Positions 1 through 7,813 of a stretch of DNA of 25,574 nt are shown one piece after another (position 1 is the first letter of the stretch; each line of letters opens with the position of its first letter). The position numbers and the translations under genes are program-made. Source of the stretch: Collinsella aerofaciens (GTDB lineage Bacteria; Actinomycetota; Coriobacteriia; Coriobacteriales; Coriobacteriaceae). The notes beneath the pieces are model-generated. The model was not told the DNA's origin. It did no database searches and was given only the letters and a program-made list of their open reading frames with translations. Where the stretch lies: positions 1 to 25,574 of the forward strand of contig RQAP01000044.1 in NCBI GenBank assembly GCA_008671135.1, given 5' to 3'.

Positions 1-141
1 GGCCTGGACGACGACTTCCGCGTCATCGTGTCGCCGTGGATCCTGTCCGTGCTGACCACCGACCGCCTCTCGCGCAACTACGAGCTGGTCACCAAGCACA
101 ACCTCAAGTACCGCCGCTACTACCACCAGTTCGACTACTAA
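1..141 (+). CDS. 3' end of an unidentified protein gene
   Basis: An open frame runs from the first base to a TAA at 139-141 and gives the last 46 residues of a protein ending in YRRYYHQFDY. Codon use matches the neighbouring genes, and a strong terminator follows 51 bases downstream, so this looks like a genuine gene end. The tail, rich in Tyr and Arg, faintly recalls the C-termini of SIS-domain sugar-phosphate isomerases/deglycases, but this is a weak resemblance and no catalytic motif lies in the visible part. The product is left unnamed. It is separated from hisZG by 262 bases and a terminator, so it is probably not part of the his operon. Confidence 0.6.
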   Translation, partial: GLDDDFRVIVSPWILSVLTTDRLSRNYELVTKHNLKYRRYYHQFDY

Positions 142-192
142 GAGCTGGTCACGGGTCCGATATCTTGGCTGGTTGATATCTCGATCCTGCAC

Positions 193-225
193 AAGGGCGT
201 CCGCAATTGCGCGGGCGCCCTTTTT
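193..225 (+). terminator. Rho-independent terminator
   Basis: A 12-bp stem (AAGGGCGTCCGC at 193-204 with GCGGGCGCCCTT at 211-222, one T-G pair) encloses the loop AATTGC and runs into a T-tract ending at 225. It lies 51 bases after the stop codon at 141, so it should end the upstream transcript and insulate the his operon from read-through. Confidence 0.85.
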
Positions 226-403
226 GCGTTGTGACAAGAGACTGCTGCTAACCGCTTGCCCTATGTTTCCAAATGAATACGCTGTGAGCCGAGGAAGACG
301 ATTCTCCCCGCAAACACTCTAGTATGCTAAAGTACCCAGAAGACCGGCGGAGCTATGCTGGTCTTTCGTTCTATATGAAGCGCAGCATGAGGAGGCTCAC
401 CAT
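226..403 (+). promoter_or_regulatory. his operon leader with a hairpin
   Basis: This leader lies between the upstream terminator and hisZG. A weak -10-like TATGCT is at 323-328; no convincing -35 accompanies it. Just downstream, a 9-bp hairpin pairs AAGACCGGC (340-348) with GCTGGTCTT (357-365) and is followed by TTCGTTCT, a poor U-tract, so it could be a weak attenuator or an mRNA-stabilising stem. A strong Shine-Dalgarno, AGGAGG at 390-395, sits eight bases before the hisZG ATG at 404. No reading frame with a run of His codons is visible, so classical his-leader attenuation is not supported, and no T-box-like sequence was recognised. Confidence 0.4.
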
Positions 404-2119
404 ATGACGGCCACACCGTGGGGATTCCGGGACATATTGCCCGAGGAAGCTCAGGCGCGCGAGGAGATCGCATGTACGGTGAAGGGCTGCTTTAGGGAGC
501 ATCATTACCTTCCGGTCGAGACGCCGCTGCTCGAGGACAAGGGTTCGCTCGAGGAAGGCGGCCGCATTGCGGACACGCCGTTTAAGCTCTTTGATGACGA
601 CGGTCGCCTGCTGGTGGTCCGTCCCGACAACACGCTGCCGATCGTGCGCCTGGTTTCGACCCGCATGCGCGCGGCCGACCTGCCCCTGCGCCTTCGCTAC
701 GAGGCGCCGGTGGTTCGCGAGTGCCAGCGCAATGCCGGCGGCTCGCGTCAGTTTACGCAGTTGGGCTTTGAGCTCATCGGCGCGGGAGATACCGCGGGCG
801 ATGTTGAGATTGTCTCGCTCGTTGCCGAGGCCGTACGCGAGCTGGCACTTCCCGATGCGCGCATTATCGCAGGCAGCGTGCGTCCGTTTAAGGAATTGCT
901 CGCGGTATGCGAGGATCGTGAGCTGGCTGCCGAGGCCCTGCGCTGCGTGCATGCCAACGACTTTGTGGGCCTCGATGCCCGCGTGGCTGCCAGCGCCGAG
1001 TCCGATGCCGTCAAGGCCGCCATTAGCGAGCTGCCGCGTCTGCACGGCGGTGCCGAGGTGCTCGACCGCGTGGATGCGCTGCTGGGGGCTGCCGGTATCG
1101 TCGCGCCGCTGACGCGCGAACTCCGTGCCCTGGTTGATGGTCTGGCTCCAGAGGACGCCCAGGTGCTGTCATTCGACTTCTCCATCATGAACTCTTTTGA
1201 TTACTACACGGGCCTGGTCTTTAAGGCCTATGCCGGCGGCTTGCCCGATCCGGTCGGTTCGGGCGGACGCTACGACTCCATCTTTACCGGTGCATTTGGC
1301 GACGGCATCGAGGTGCCGGCGGCGGGCTTCGCCTTTTCGCTCGAGCGTCTGGAGGCCGCGCGTACCTCGGCCGAGGACGCCGCTTCCGATGGCGATCACG
1401 CCGCGGGCCGTGGCGCCGAGGGGCCGCTGCGTATCGCCGTGCCCAAGGGTTCGCTCAAGGCCGATACCCTCGACGTGCTTGAGACCGCGGGCCTGGACGT
1501 CTCCGAGCTGCGTGACCCCGGCCGTCACCTGATCGTGCGCGGCCGCGACACGCGTGCCGGCGAGGGCGCGGTCGGCGATATCGAGTTTGTCATCGTGCGT
1601 CCCAGCGATGCGCCTGCCTTTGTGGGTTGCGGCGGTGCCGATTGCGGCATCTGCGGCTGGGACTCGCTCATCGAGGCAGACCTCAACCTGCTGCAGCTGG
1701 TCGACCTGGGCTATGGCCTGTGCACCTTTATCGAGGCGGAGCCCGCACGGCGCGCCGGTCAGGCCGAGCGCAACTATGCTCGCCGCGGGTCGCTTCGCGT
1801 GGCCACCAAGTATCCGCGCATCGCGAGTGCCTGGTATGCCGAGCGAGGCGTGAACGCCGATATCGTATCACTGCACGGTAACATCGAGCTGGGCCCCATT
1901 GTCGGCATGGCCGATCGCATCGTGGACATCACCGCCACGGGTGCCACGCTGCGCGACAACGACTTGGTCATCACTGGTCGCATCATGGACTGTACGGCCC
2001 GCTTCTTTGTCAATCCGGGTGCCGCGCGTCTGGATCCGCGCGTACGCAATCTGGCAGATCGCCTGGCCGCGGCCGTTAAGGACAAGCATTTTGAGCCCGT
2101 CGCGGGCTCGGCACAATAG
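404..2119 (+). CDS. hisZG: HisZ-HisG fusion: ATP phosphoribosyltransferase, regulatory and catalytic parts in one chain
   Basis: It catalyses the first step of histidine synthesis (ATP + PRPP to phosphoribosyl-ATP). Residues 1 to about 322 are HisZ, a class II HisRS-like domain: GFRDILPEEA near the N-terminus, VRPDNTLPIVRLVSTR, RQFTQLGFELIG, then SFDYYTGLVFKAY and GSGGRYD. A low-complexity Ala/Asp/Gly linker (about 322-340) joins it to residues 341-571, a short-form HisG beginning LRIAVPKGSL and carrying the PRPP-loop region ELGPIVGMADRIVDITATGA. Short HisG normally needs a separate HisZ; here one 571-residue chain (usual sizes about 320-400 plus 210) supplies both. There is no stop or frameshift at the junction. 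Cys409, Cys414 and Cys417 cluster in the HisG half where family members usually lack cysteines. It is the first gene of the his operon; the start is fixed by AGGAGG at 390-395. Confidence 0.93.
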   Translation: MTATPWGFRDILPEEAQAREEIACTVKGCFREHHYLPVETPLLEDKGSLEEGGRIADTPFKLFDDDGRLLVVRPDNTLPIVRLVSTRMRAADLPLRLRYEAPVVRECQRNAGGSRQFTQLGFELIGAGDTAGDVEIVSLVAEAVRELALPDARIIAGSVRPFKELLAVCEDRELAAEALRCVHANDFVGLDARVAASAESDAVKAAISELPRLHGGAEVLDRVDALLGAAGIVAPLTRELRALVDGLAPEDAQVLSFDFSIMNSFDYYTGLVFKAYAGGLPDPVGSGGRYDSIFTGAFGDGIEVPAAGFAFSLERLEAARTSAEDAASDGDHAAGRGAEGPLRIAVPKGSLKADTLDVLETAGLDVSELRDPGRHLIVRGRDTRAGEGAVGDIEFVIVRPSDAPAFVGCGGADCGICGWDSLIEADLNLLQLVDLGYGLCTFIEAEPARRAGQAERNYARRGSLRVATKYPRIASAWYAERGVNADIVSLHGNIELGPIVGMADRIVDITATGATLRDNDLVITGRIMDCTARFFVNPGAARLDPRVRNLADRLAAAVKDKHFEPVAGSAQ

Positions 2120-2224
2120 CGCGAGCGTGCACGGGCGCCCCAACGTACGGGCTGCGGGCCGATTGGCGCCGCCGCCCGGACTCTCGTTTTTCGAACACAA
2201 CCTCGACCGATAGGGGATACCGAT

Positions 2225-3661
2225 ATGAAGACCATCAAGCTTGCTCCCGGTGAACGCCTCGTTACCAACCAGCTCAACCGCAAGGGCGTGCTGCCGCAAA
2301 ACATCGTCGACGCCGCCCGCGATATCGTGGCCAACGTGCGTGCCAACGGCGATGCCGCGGTGCGCGATTACTGTCAGCGTTTTGACGGTGTCGAGCTGCA
2401 GAGCTTCCGCTTGCCGCAAGAGCAGATCGATGCCGCGCTCGAAGGTCTTGATCCGGCCTTTGTCGCCGCACTCGAGAAGGCCGCGCGTCAGATTCGCGAG
2501 TTCCACCAACGCGAGGTCGAGCAGAGCTGGTTTACCACGCGTGCGGACGGCACGATGCTCGGCGTTAAGGTGACCCCGCTCGCGGCGGCCGGCATCTACG
2601 TGCCGGGCGGTCGCGCTCAGTATCCCTCCACCGTGCTCATGAACGCCATTCCCGCCAAGGTTGCCGGCGTCAAGCGCGTGGTTATGGTGACCCCGCCGCA
2701 AAAAGACGGCCTGATCAGCCCCTACACGCTCGCCGCGGCAAAGCTCGGCGGCGTGGACGAAATCTATATGGTGGGCGGCGCCCAGGCCGTGGCCGCGCTG
2801 GCATACGGTACCGAGACCATTCCGCGTGTCGATAAAATCACCGGTCCGGGCAACGCCTTTGTCGCCGCGGCCAAGCAGATTGTCTCGGGCGACGTGGGAA
2901 TCGACATGGTCGCTGGCCCCTCCGAGGTCTGCGTACTGGCCGATGCCACGGCCAAGCCCATGGTGGTCGCGGCAGACCTGATGGCCCAGGCCGAGCACGA
3001 TCCGCTGGCAGCCTGCTATCTGGTGACTTGCGACGAGCAGTTTGCGCGCGAGGTCGAGGCTGGTATCGACATTCTGGTGGCGCAGTCGCCGCGTGCCGAG
3101 ATCACGCGCGCCTCGCTCGACAACGAAGGCACCATCGTGGTGGCCGCCGATATGGCTGCCGCCGTCGAGGCCGTGAACACCGTGGCGCCCGAGCACCTGG
3201 AGCTGCACTGCAAGGATGCGATGGGCCTGCTTGGCGGCATTCGCAACGCCGGCGCCATCTTTGTGGGCGCTTGGAGCTCCGAGCCGCTTGGCGATTATGT
3301 TGCCGGCCCCAACCACACGCTGCCGACCGGCGGCACGGCCATGTTCTCCAACCCGCTTTCGGTCGAAGAGTTCGTTAAGCGCTCGAGTGTCATTTGCTAT
3401 ACACCCGAGGGCCTGCTCTCCGACGCTCCCGCCACACAGCGTTTAGCCGAGGCCGAGGGTCTGTGGGCACACGCGCTTTCCGCCGCTCTGCGTCGCCGCG
3501 TGCTGGAACAAGGCGAGGATGCCGTGAGCGTCGAGTCGCTGGCCGCGGCCGACCTGACCAAGGTTGCCTGGCCGGGCGACGCCGTGGCGACGGTCGCCGA
3601 GGGTGTGGACCTGGCGGCTGCAGGCTCGGATGGCGCTGGCGCGACCGGCGAGGAGGCCTAA
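2225..3661 (+). CDS. hisD: Histidinol dehydrogenase
   Basis: Zinc-dependent, NAD-linked four-electron oxidation of L-histidinol to L-histidine, the last two reactions of the pathway. Hallmarks are PGGRAQYPSTVLMNAIPAKV, the ITGPGN and AGPSE segments, and the zinc/catalytic residues by family alignment: Gln255 and His258 in AQAEHD, Glu323-His324 in PEHLELH, Asp357 in GDYVAGPNHTLPTGG, and His416 in EGLWAHA. At 478 residues it is longer than the usual 420-440; the extra 50-odd residues form an Ala/Gly/Asp-rich C-terminal tail ending in GATGEEA. It starts 105 bases after hisZG with GGGGA as a modest ribosome site. The spacer is GC-rich without a convincing promoter. hisC follows one base after the stop, and the hisC ribosome site is inside the end of hisD. 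Confidence 0.96.
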   Translation: MKTIKLAPGERLVTNQLNRKGVLPQNIVDAARDIVANVRANGDAAVRDYCQRFDGVELQSFRLPQEQIDAALEGLDPAFVAALEKAARQIREFHQREVEQSWFTTRADGTMLGVKVTPLAAAGIYVPGGRAQYPSTVLMNAIPAKVAGVKRVVMVTPPQKDGLISPYTLAAAKLGGVDEIYMVGGAQAVAALAYGTETIPRVDKITGPGNAFVAAAKQIVSGDVGIDMVAGPSEVCVLADATAKPMVVAADLMAQAEHDPLAACYLVTCDEQFAREVEAGIDILVAQSPRAEITRASLDNEGTIVVAADMAAAVEAVNTVAPEHLELHCKDAMGLLGGIRNAGAIFVGAWSSEPLGDYVAGPNHTLPTGGTAMFSNPLSVEEFVKRSSVICYTPEGLLSDAPATQRLAEAEGLWAHALSAALRRRVLEQGEDAVSVESLAAADLTKVAWPGDAVATVAEGVDLAAAGSDGAGATGEEA

Positions 3662-3662
3662 C

Positions 3663-4778
3663 ATGGCCGAACTCACGCCGCGCATGAAGGAACTCGTCCA
3701 GCCCTACCTGGCCGGCATCGAGCCCTATGATCCCAACTTTACGCCCACGCGCATCAACCTTTCGGCCAACGAGAACACCTATCCCGTGCCGGCCGGTGTG
3801 CGCGAGGCGATCGATGCGGCGCTCGCCGCTACGCCGCTCAACCGCTATCCCGATCCCATGTCTAACGACCTGCGCGACGAGCTGGCCGCTTGGCATGGCG
3901 TGACGCGCGAGAACATCTGCGTGGGCAACGGCGGCGACGAGCTGCTCTATAACTACCTGCTGGCGTTTGGCGGCGCGGGACGGACCCTGCTCAACTGCCC
4001 GCCGTGCTTTAGCGAGTATGCGTTCTTTGCATCGCTCTGTCAGACCGAGGTGCGCGACGTGTGGCGCGACCCGGCGACCCTTGAGCTCGACCAGGCAGCG
4101 GTGCTTGCGGCGGCTCCCGAGTGCGATCTGGCGATCGTGACCTCGCCCAATAACCCCACGGGCGACGTGGCGCCGCTCGACTTTGTCGCGGCCCTGTGCG
4201 ATGCATGCCCCGGCATGGTCATGGTCGACGAGGCCTACGTTGAGTTTGCGGACGATTCGTTTGGCGCGGCTACCACGGCGCAGGGGCTTATCGCCGAGCA
4301 TCCCAACCTGGTGATTCTGCATACGCTGTCCAAGGCGTTTGGCGCCGCCGGCACGCGTCTGGGCTATGTGATCGCGGCGCCCGAGGTCATCGATGTGTTT
4401 GCGGCGATTCGCCAAATCTACTCGGTTAACGTGCTGAGCCAGGCCGCCGCGCTTGCCTGCGTGCGTGCCCGCGATGCCTATGCGCCCATGGTGGCACAGG
4501 TTGCATCCGAGCGCGAGCGCGAGCTGTGCGCCCTGCGTGCGATGGCTGCCGAGGGCATGCCCGTGGAGGCGTGGCCGAGCGCGGCGAACTTTGTACTCGT
4601 GCGCACGCCGCATGCCACGCGCGTGCGCGAGCGTCTGCGCGACGAGTATTCGATTTTGGTGCGCGACTTTAGTTACGCGCCGGGGCTCGCGGACTGTCTG
4701 CGCATTACCGTGGGTACCCCGCAGGAAAACGACGAGGTGCTGGCTGCGTTTGCCGCGCTGGTGAAGGAGGAGATGTAG
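3663..4778 (+). CDS. hisC: Histidinol-phosphate aminotransferase
   Basis: PLP-dependent fold type I aminotransferase that converts imidazole-acetol phosphate plus glutamate to histidinol phosphate. The 371-residue product has the SPNNPTGDV motif, the VMVDEAYVEF segment, and the Schiff-base lysine Lys224 in LHTLSKAFGAAGTRLGY. A longer in-frame reading back to 3564 overlaps hisD and is less likely: the ATG at 3663 lies just after the hisD TAA and is preceded by AGGAGG within the hisD 3' end, typical of translational coupling. The stop codon abuts the hisB ATG. Length and motifs are ordinary for HisC. Confidence 0.95.
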   Translation: MAELTPRMKELVQPYLAGIEPYDPNFTPTRINLSANENTYPVPAGVREAIDAALAATPLNRYPDPMSNDLRDELAAWHGVTRENICVGNGGDELLYNYLLAFGGAGRTLLNCPPCFSEYAFFASLCQTEVRDVWRDPATLELDQAAVLAAAPECDLAIVTSPNNPTGDVAPLDFVAALCDACPGMVMVDEAYVEFADDSFGAATTAQGLIAEHPNLVILHTLSKAFGAAGTRLGYVIAAPEVIDVFAAIRQIYSVNVLSQAAALACVRARDAYAPMVAQVASERERELCALRAMAAEGMPVEAWPSAANFVLVRTPHATRVRERLRDEYSILVRDFSYAPGLADCLRITVGTPQENDEVLAAFAALVKEEM

Positions 4779-5366
4779 ATGGACCGCTATGCCGAGGTGA
4801 CCCGCAAGACGGGCGAGACCGACATTGTCGTAAAGCTCGACCTGGACGGATCTGGCGTGTGCGATATCTCGACCGGCGTGCCGTATTTCGACCACATGCT
4901 CAACGCTTTTGGCCGCCATGGTCTGTTCGATCTGACGGTGTACGCGGTGGGCGACGTCGAGGTCGATGCACATCACACCGTCGAGGACACGGGTATTGTG
5001 CTGGGCGAGGCGTTTTGCCAGGCGCTGGGCGACAAGGCGGGCATTACGCGCTTTGCCGACGCGGCGATCGCCATGGACGAGACGCTTGTGATGGCTGCTG
5101 TTGATATTTCGGGCCGCGGGCAGGCCTACTGCGAGCTGCCCGTGCCGACTGAGCGCGTGGGCAGCTTCGATACCGAGCTGGCCGTCGAGTTCTTCTATGC
5201 CTTTGCGCGCGATGCCAAACTCACGTTGCACGTGCGCGAGCTGGCAGGCGGCAACTCGCATCACATTATCGAGGCCGCCTTTAAGGCCGTGGGCCGCACG
5301 ATGCGCCGCGCCTGCGAGCTCGATCCCCGCGTGCAGGGCATCCCCAGCACCAAGGGTTCGCTGTAG
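4779..5366 (+). CDS. hisB: Imidazoleglycerol-phosphate dehydratase
   Basis: Manganese-dependent dehydration of imidazole-glycerol phosphate to imidazole-acetol phosphate. The 195 residues match the monofunctional HisB family: GVPYFDHMLNAFGRHG, the metal-binding DAHHTVEDTGIVLGEA, and GGNSHHIIEAAFKAVGR near the C-terminus. There is no HAD-type histidinol-phosphatase domain fused at the N-terminus as in enterobacteria, so the phosphatase step must come from elsewhere (see the PHP gene at 8628-9539). The ATG directly follows the hisC TAG, with AAGGAGG in the hisC end as ribosome site. An 80-base spacer containing a strong hairpin separates it from hisH. Confidence 0.96.
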   Translation: MDRYAEVTRKTGETDIVVKLDLDGSGVCDISTGVPYFDHMLNAFGRHGLFDLTVYAVGDVEVDAHHTVEDTGIVLGEAFCQALGDKAGITRFADAAIAMDETLVMAAVDISGRGQAYCELPVPTERVGSFDTELAVEFFYAFARDAKLTLHVRELAGGNSHHIIEAAFKAVGRTMRRACELDPRVQGIPSTKGSL

Positions 5367-5380
5367 CTGACGGATCGCAC

Positions 5381-5419
5381 AAACCACCACAAAGGTGCCT
5401 GTCCCCTTTGTGGTGGTTT
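5381..5419. repeat. Perfect hairpin between hisB and hisH
   Basis: A 15-bp perfect stem pairs 5381-5395 (core CCACCACAAAGG) with 5405-5419 around the loop TGCCTGTCC, and the 3' arm ends in TTTT. It begins 14 bases after the hisB stop. It resembles an intrinsic terminator, which would reduce expression of hisHAF and later genes. The loop/arm motif GGTGCCTGTCCCC also resembles REP-type repeats that I recall from other bacterial genomes, so it may be an inserted palindrome. Confidence 0.75.
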
Positions 5420-5446
5420 TGGACGATGAGATAAGGGAGGGGTCGC

Positions 5447-6145
5447 GTGGGCGAACCGAAGATCGTGGTGGTCGACTACCACAAGGGCAACTTGTCGAGC
5501 GTTGCGCGCGGGCTTGCGCGCGCCGGTGCCGCCTGCACGTCGGACGATCCGGAGCAGATCCGCAACGCCGACGGCCTGGTCATCCCGGGCGTGGGCGCGT
5601 TTTATGACGCGATTGCCTTTATGCGCCAAAGCGGCGAGGCGGCGGCCGTGCTCGACGCCGTTGCCGCCGGAACTCCGTTGCTCGGCATCTGCCTGGGCCT
5701 TCAGTTGTTTTTTGAGCGCGGCAACGAGGGCGTTCCTGCGAGCGAGAGCGCGGTCGCCGACGGCAACGCCTCCGAGCGGGCCGGTGCCCTCTGGGTCGAT
5801 GGCCTGGGTATTATGCGCGGTTCGTGCACGCGCCTGGAGTCGAGCCGCCTGAAGGTGCCGCACGTGGGCTGGGACCAGGTGCACATGACGCCCGCCGGTG
5901 CGGCCGATCCGCTGCTTACTGGTTTTGCCGAGGGTGCCAACATGTACTTCACCCACAGCTACGCGGTGGCCGACGATGCCGATGCCGCCGATGTGCTGGC
6001 GCGCACGCACTATACGCGGAGCTTCCCGTGCATCGTGCGCCATGGCAACGTGTGGGGTTGCCAGTTCCATCCCGAGAAATCCTCCGCGCTGGGTCAGCGC
6101 ATCCTTAAGAACTTCGTCAACATCGTCGAGGAGGCCGGCCGATGA
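5447..6145 (+). CDS. hisH: Imidazole glycerol phosphate synthase, glutaminase subunit
   Basis: Class I glutamine amidotransferase that hydrolyses glutamine and channels ammonia to HisF. The nucleophile is Cys82 in GICLGLQLFFE, and the His-Glu partners are His208 and Glu210 in QFHPEKS. At 232 residues it is slightly longer than usual (about 200-215); the extra residues lie after the nucleophile around GVPASESAVADGNASERAG. The start is a GTG at 5447, supported by AAGGGAGG at 5433-5440 and by the conserved beginning PKIVVVDYHKGNL. Its TGA overlaps the hisA start (ATGA), implying coupled translation. It follows the hairpin at 5381-5419, so its expression may depend on read-through. Confidence 0.94.
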   Translation: MGEPKIVVVDYHKGNLSSVARGLARAGAACTSDDPEQIRNADGLVIPGVGAFYDAIAFMRQSGEAAAVLDAVAAGTPLLGICLGLQLFFERGNEGVPASESAVADGNASERAGALWVDGLGIMRGSCTRLESSRLKVPHVGWDQVHMTPAGAADPLLTGFAEGANMYFTHSYAVADDADAADVLARTHYTRSFPCIVRHGNVWGCQFHPEKSSALGQRILKNFVNIVEEAGR

Positions 6146-6885
6146 TCCTGTTTCCCGCAATCGATCTGATCGGCGGCAAGGTCGTGCGCCTGGAGCGCGG
6201 CGACCGGAGTCGCTGCAAGGTATATTCCGACGACCCCGTGGCCGTTGCTCGCTCGTTTGCCGAGCAGGGCGCAAGCTGGGTGCACGTCGTCGACCTGTCC
6301 GCTGCCTTTGGCGAGGACGAGGACACATGCGCTGCCAACTCGGCGGCGATTAAGGCCATCTGCGGCGTCAACGGTCTGTCCGTGGACGTGGGCGGCGGCG
6401 TCCGCTCGCTCGCGCGCATCGACGAGTTGGCCGGCTACGGTGCGCGCCGCATCGCACTAGGCACGGTGCTCGTGACCGAGCCGGGTTTTGCCGAGGTGGC
6501 AGCCCAGGGCTTTGGCGAGCTGTTGGTCGCCGACATTGCCGCGCGCGACGGCCAGGTTAAGGTGAACGGCTGGCGCGACGGCGCGGGCGTGGCACTCGAC
6601 GATGCCGTGGCGCAGCTTACCGAGCTGGGCTTTAAGCATCTGGTGTATACCGACATCGCGCGTGATGGCATGCAGACGGGCATCGATGTGGCGGCGTATC
6701 GCCATGTGGCGCAGGTCGCGGGCTTTCCCGTCGTGGCGTCGGGCGGTATCTCGACGCTCGACGACATCCGCGCGCTGGCCGCGGTGGGTGAGGGCGCGAT
6801 TGAAGGCGCCATTACCGGTCGTGCGCTCTACGAGGGCAACTTTACGCTGGCCCAGGCGCTGGCCGCCGCTCGAGGGGAGGAGTAG
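6142..6885 (+). CDS. hisA: ProFAR isomerase (HisA)
   Basis: (Beta/alpha)8-barrel enzyme that performs the Amadori rearrangement of ProFAR to PRFAR. Expected acidic residues are present: Asp8 in FPAIDLIGGKVVRL, Asp131 in VADIAARDG, and Asp171 in YTDIARDG; the C-terminal phosphate-binding segment is VVASGGIS. In many actinobacteria the homologue is PriA, which also serves tryptophan synthesis as TrpF; the KVYSDDP segment here looks more like ordinary HisA, but substrate range cannot be settled by eye. The 247-residue length is normal. Its ATG overlaps the hisH stop, and hisF starts three bases after its own stop. Confidence 0.94.
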   Translation: MILFPAIDLIGGKVVRLERGDRSRCKVYSDDPVAVARSFAEQGASWVHVVDLSAAFGEDEDTCAANSAAIKAICGVNGLSVDVGGGVRSLARIDELAGYGARRIALGTVLVTEPGFAEVAAQGFGELLVADIAARDGQVKVNGWRDGAGVALDDAVAQLTELGFKHLVYTDIARDGMQTGIDVAAYRHVAQVAGFPVVASGGISTLDDIRALAAVGEGAIEGAITGRALYEGNFTLAQALAAARGEE

Positions 6886-6888
6886 CCC

Positions 6889-7671
6889 ATGCTTACCAAG
6901 CGCGTAATTCCCTGCCTGGACGTCAAGGACGGCCGTGTGGTCAAGGGCGTCAACTTTGTGAGCTTGCGCGATGCCGGCGATCCGGTGGAGCTGGCCCGCG
7001 CCTACGACCGCGAGGGTGCGGACGAGGTCGTATTTTTGGACATTACCGCGACGAGCGATAACCGTGCGACGACTATCGAGATGGCGGCGCATGCGGCCGA
7101 GGAGCTGGCCATTCCCTATACCGTGGGCGGCGGCTTTCGCGACCTGGCGGGCATGCGCACCATGGTTGCCGCCGGTGCTGACAAGGTGTCGCTCAACTCT
7201 GCCGCCGTGCGCGATCCGTCGTTGATCAGCCAGGCCGCCGCGGCGTTTGGCAGCCAAGCCGTGGTCGTGGCGATCGATGCCAAGCGCGTGGGGCTGCCCG
7301 GGGAGCCGGGCGCCGATAAGTGGGAGGTCTTTACGGCGGGCGGCCGCAACGCTACGGGTATCGACGCAGTGACGTGGGCCGAGGAGGCGGCTCGTCGTGG
7401 CGCCGGCGAAATCCTACTGACCAGCATGGATCGCGACGGCACCAAGGCTGGCTTTGACCTGGCGCTCACTCGCGCCGTGGCGCGCGCGGTACCGATTCCC
7501 GTCATCGCGAGCGGCGGCGTGGGTACGCTCGAGCATTTTGCCGAGGGTGTGATCGAGGGCGAGGCCGATGCCGTGCTGGCGGCGAGCGTCTTTCACTTTG
7601 GAATCTTCAGCATTCGCGAAGTCAAAGAGTATATGGCCTCGCAGGGCATTCCTGTGAGATTGGACTTCTAA
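6889..7671 (+). CDS. hisF: Imidazole glycerol phosphate synthase, cyclase subunit
   Basis: Barrel partner of HisH; combines PRFAR with ammonia to form imidazole-glycerol phosphate and AICAR. Catalytic Asp11 (VIPCLDVKDGRVVKG) and Asp130 (VVVAIDAKRVG) are present, with LLTSMDRDGTK and VIASGGVG as phosphate-binding parts of the barrel. The 260 residues match the family length. The ribosome site is GGGGAGGAG at the end of hisA. The next his gene, hisI, begins 142 bases later beyond a long imperfect palindrome, so this may be the end of the tightly coupled part of the operon. Confidence 0.96.
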   Translation: MLTKRVIPCLDVKDGRVVKGVNFVSLRDAGDPVELARAYDREGADEVVFLDITATSDNRATTIEMAAHAAEELAIPYTVGGGFRDLAGMRTMVAAGADKVSLNSAAVRDPSLISQAAAAFGSQAVVVAIDAKRVGLPGEPGADKWEVFTAGGRNATGIDAVTWAEEAARRGAGEILLTSMDRDGTKAGFDLALTRAVARAVPIPVIASGGVGTLEHFAEGVIEGEADAVLAASVFHFGIFSIREVKEYMASQGIPVRLDF

Positions 7672-7691
7672 TGCTGCGGCTTGCCCATGCA

Positions 7692-7764
7692 TCCGACCTT
7701 CCGGCTCCAACCCTCCTCGCGTACTTAAGTACGCGTCGTCGGGCTTGTCGCTCGGAATCTCGGA
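7692..7764. repeat. Long imperfect palindrome between hisF and hisI
   Basis: The centre is the perfect 18-base palindrome CGCGTACTTAAGTACGCG at 7718-7735. Outside it the arms keep pairing with bulges: CAACCC with GGGcTTG, TCCG with CGGA, and TCCGA (7692-7696) with TCGGA (7760-7764). There is no T-tract, so it is not a standard terminator. It occupies most of the 142-base gap inside the his operon. Confidence 0.65.
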
Positions 7765-7813
7765 CACCTGGACAACCCTCGCCGACCGGCGATGTTTAAA
7801 TTGGGGAATTGAA

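Noticed and set aside
263..322. A 19-codon frame in the his leader as a possible leader peptide
   Set aside because: It contains no histidine codon and has no clear ribosome site.
2120..2224. GC-rich spacer between hisZG and hisD as a terminator or riboswitch
   Set aside because: Only short, poorly matched GC complementarity is visible (GGGCGCC with GGCGCC), so no defined structure can be supported.
3390..5390. A 666-residue open frame on the minus strand across hisC and hisB
   Set aside because: It lies opposite two clearly conserved genes, has no recognisable domain and is a typical shadow frame of high-GC coding DNA.
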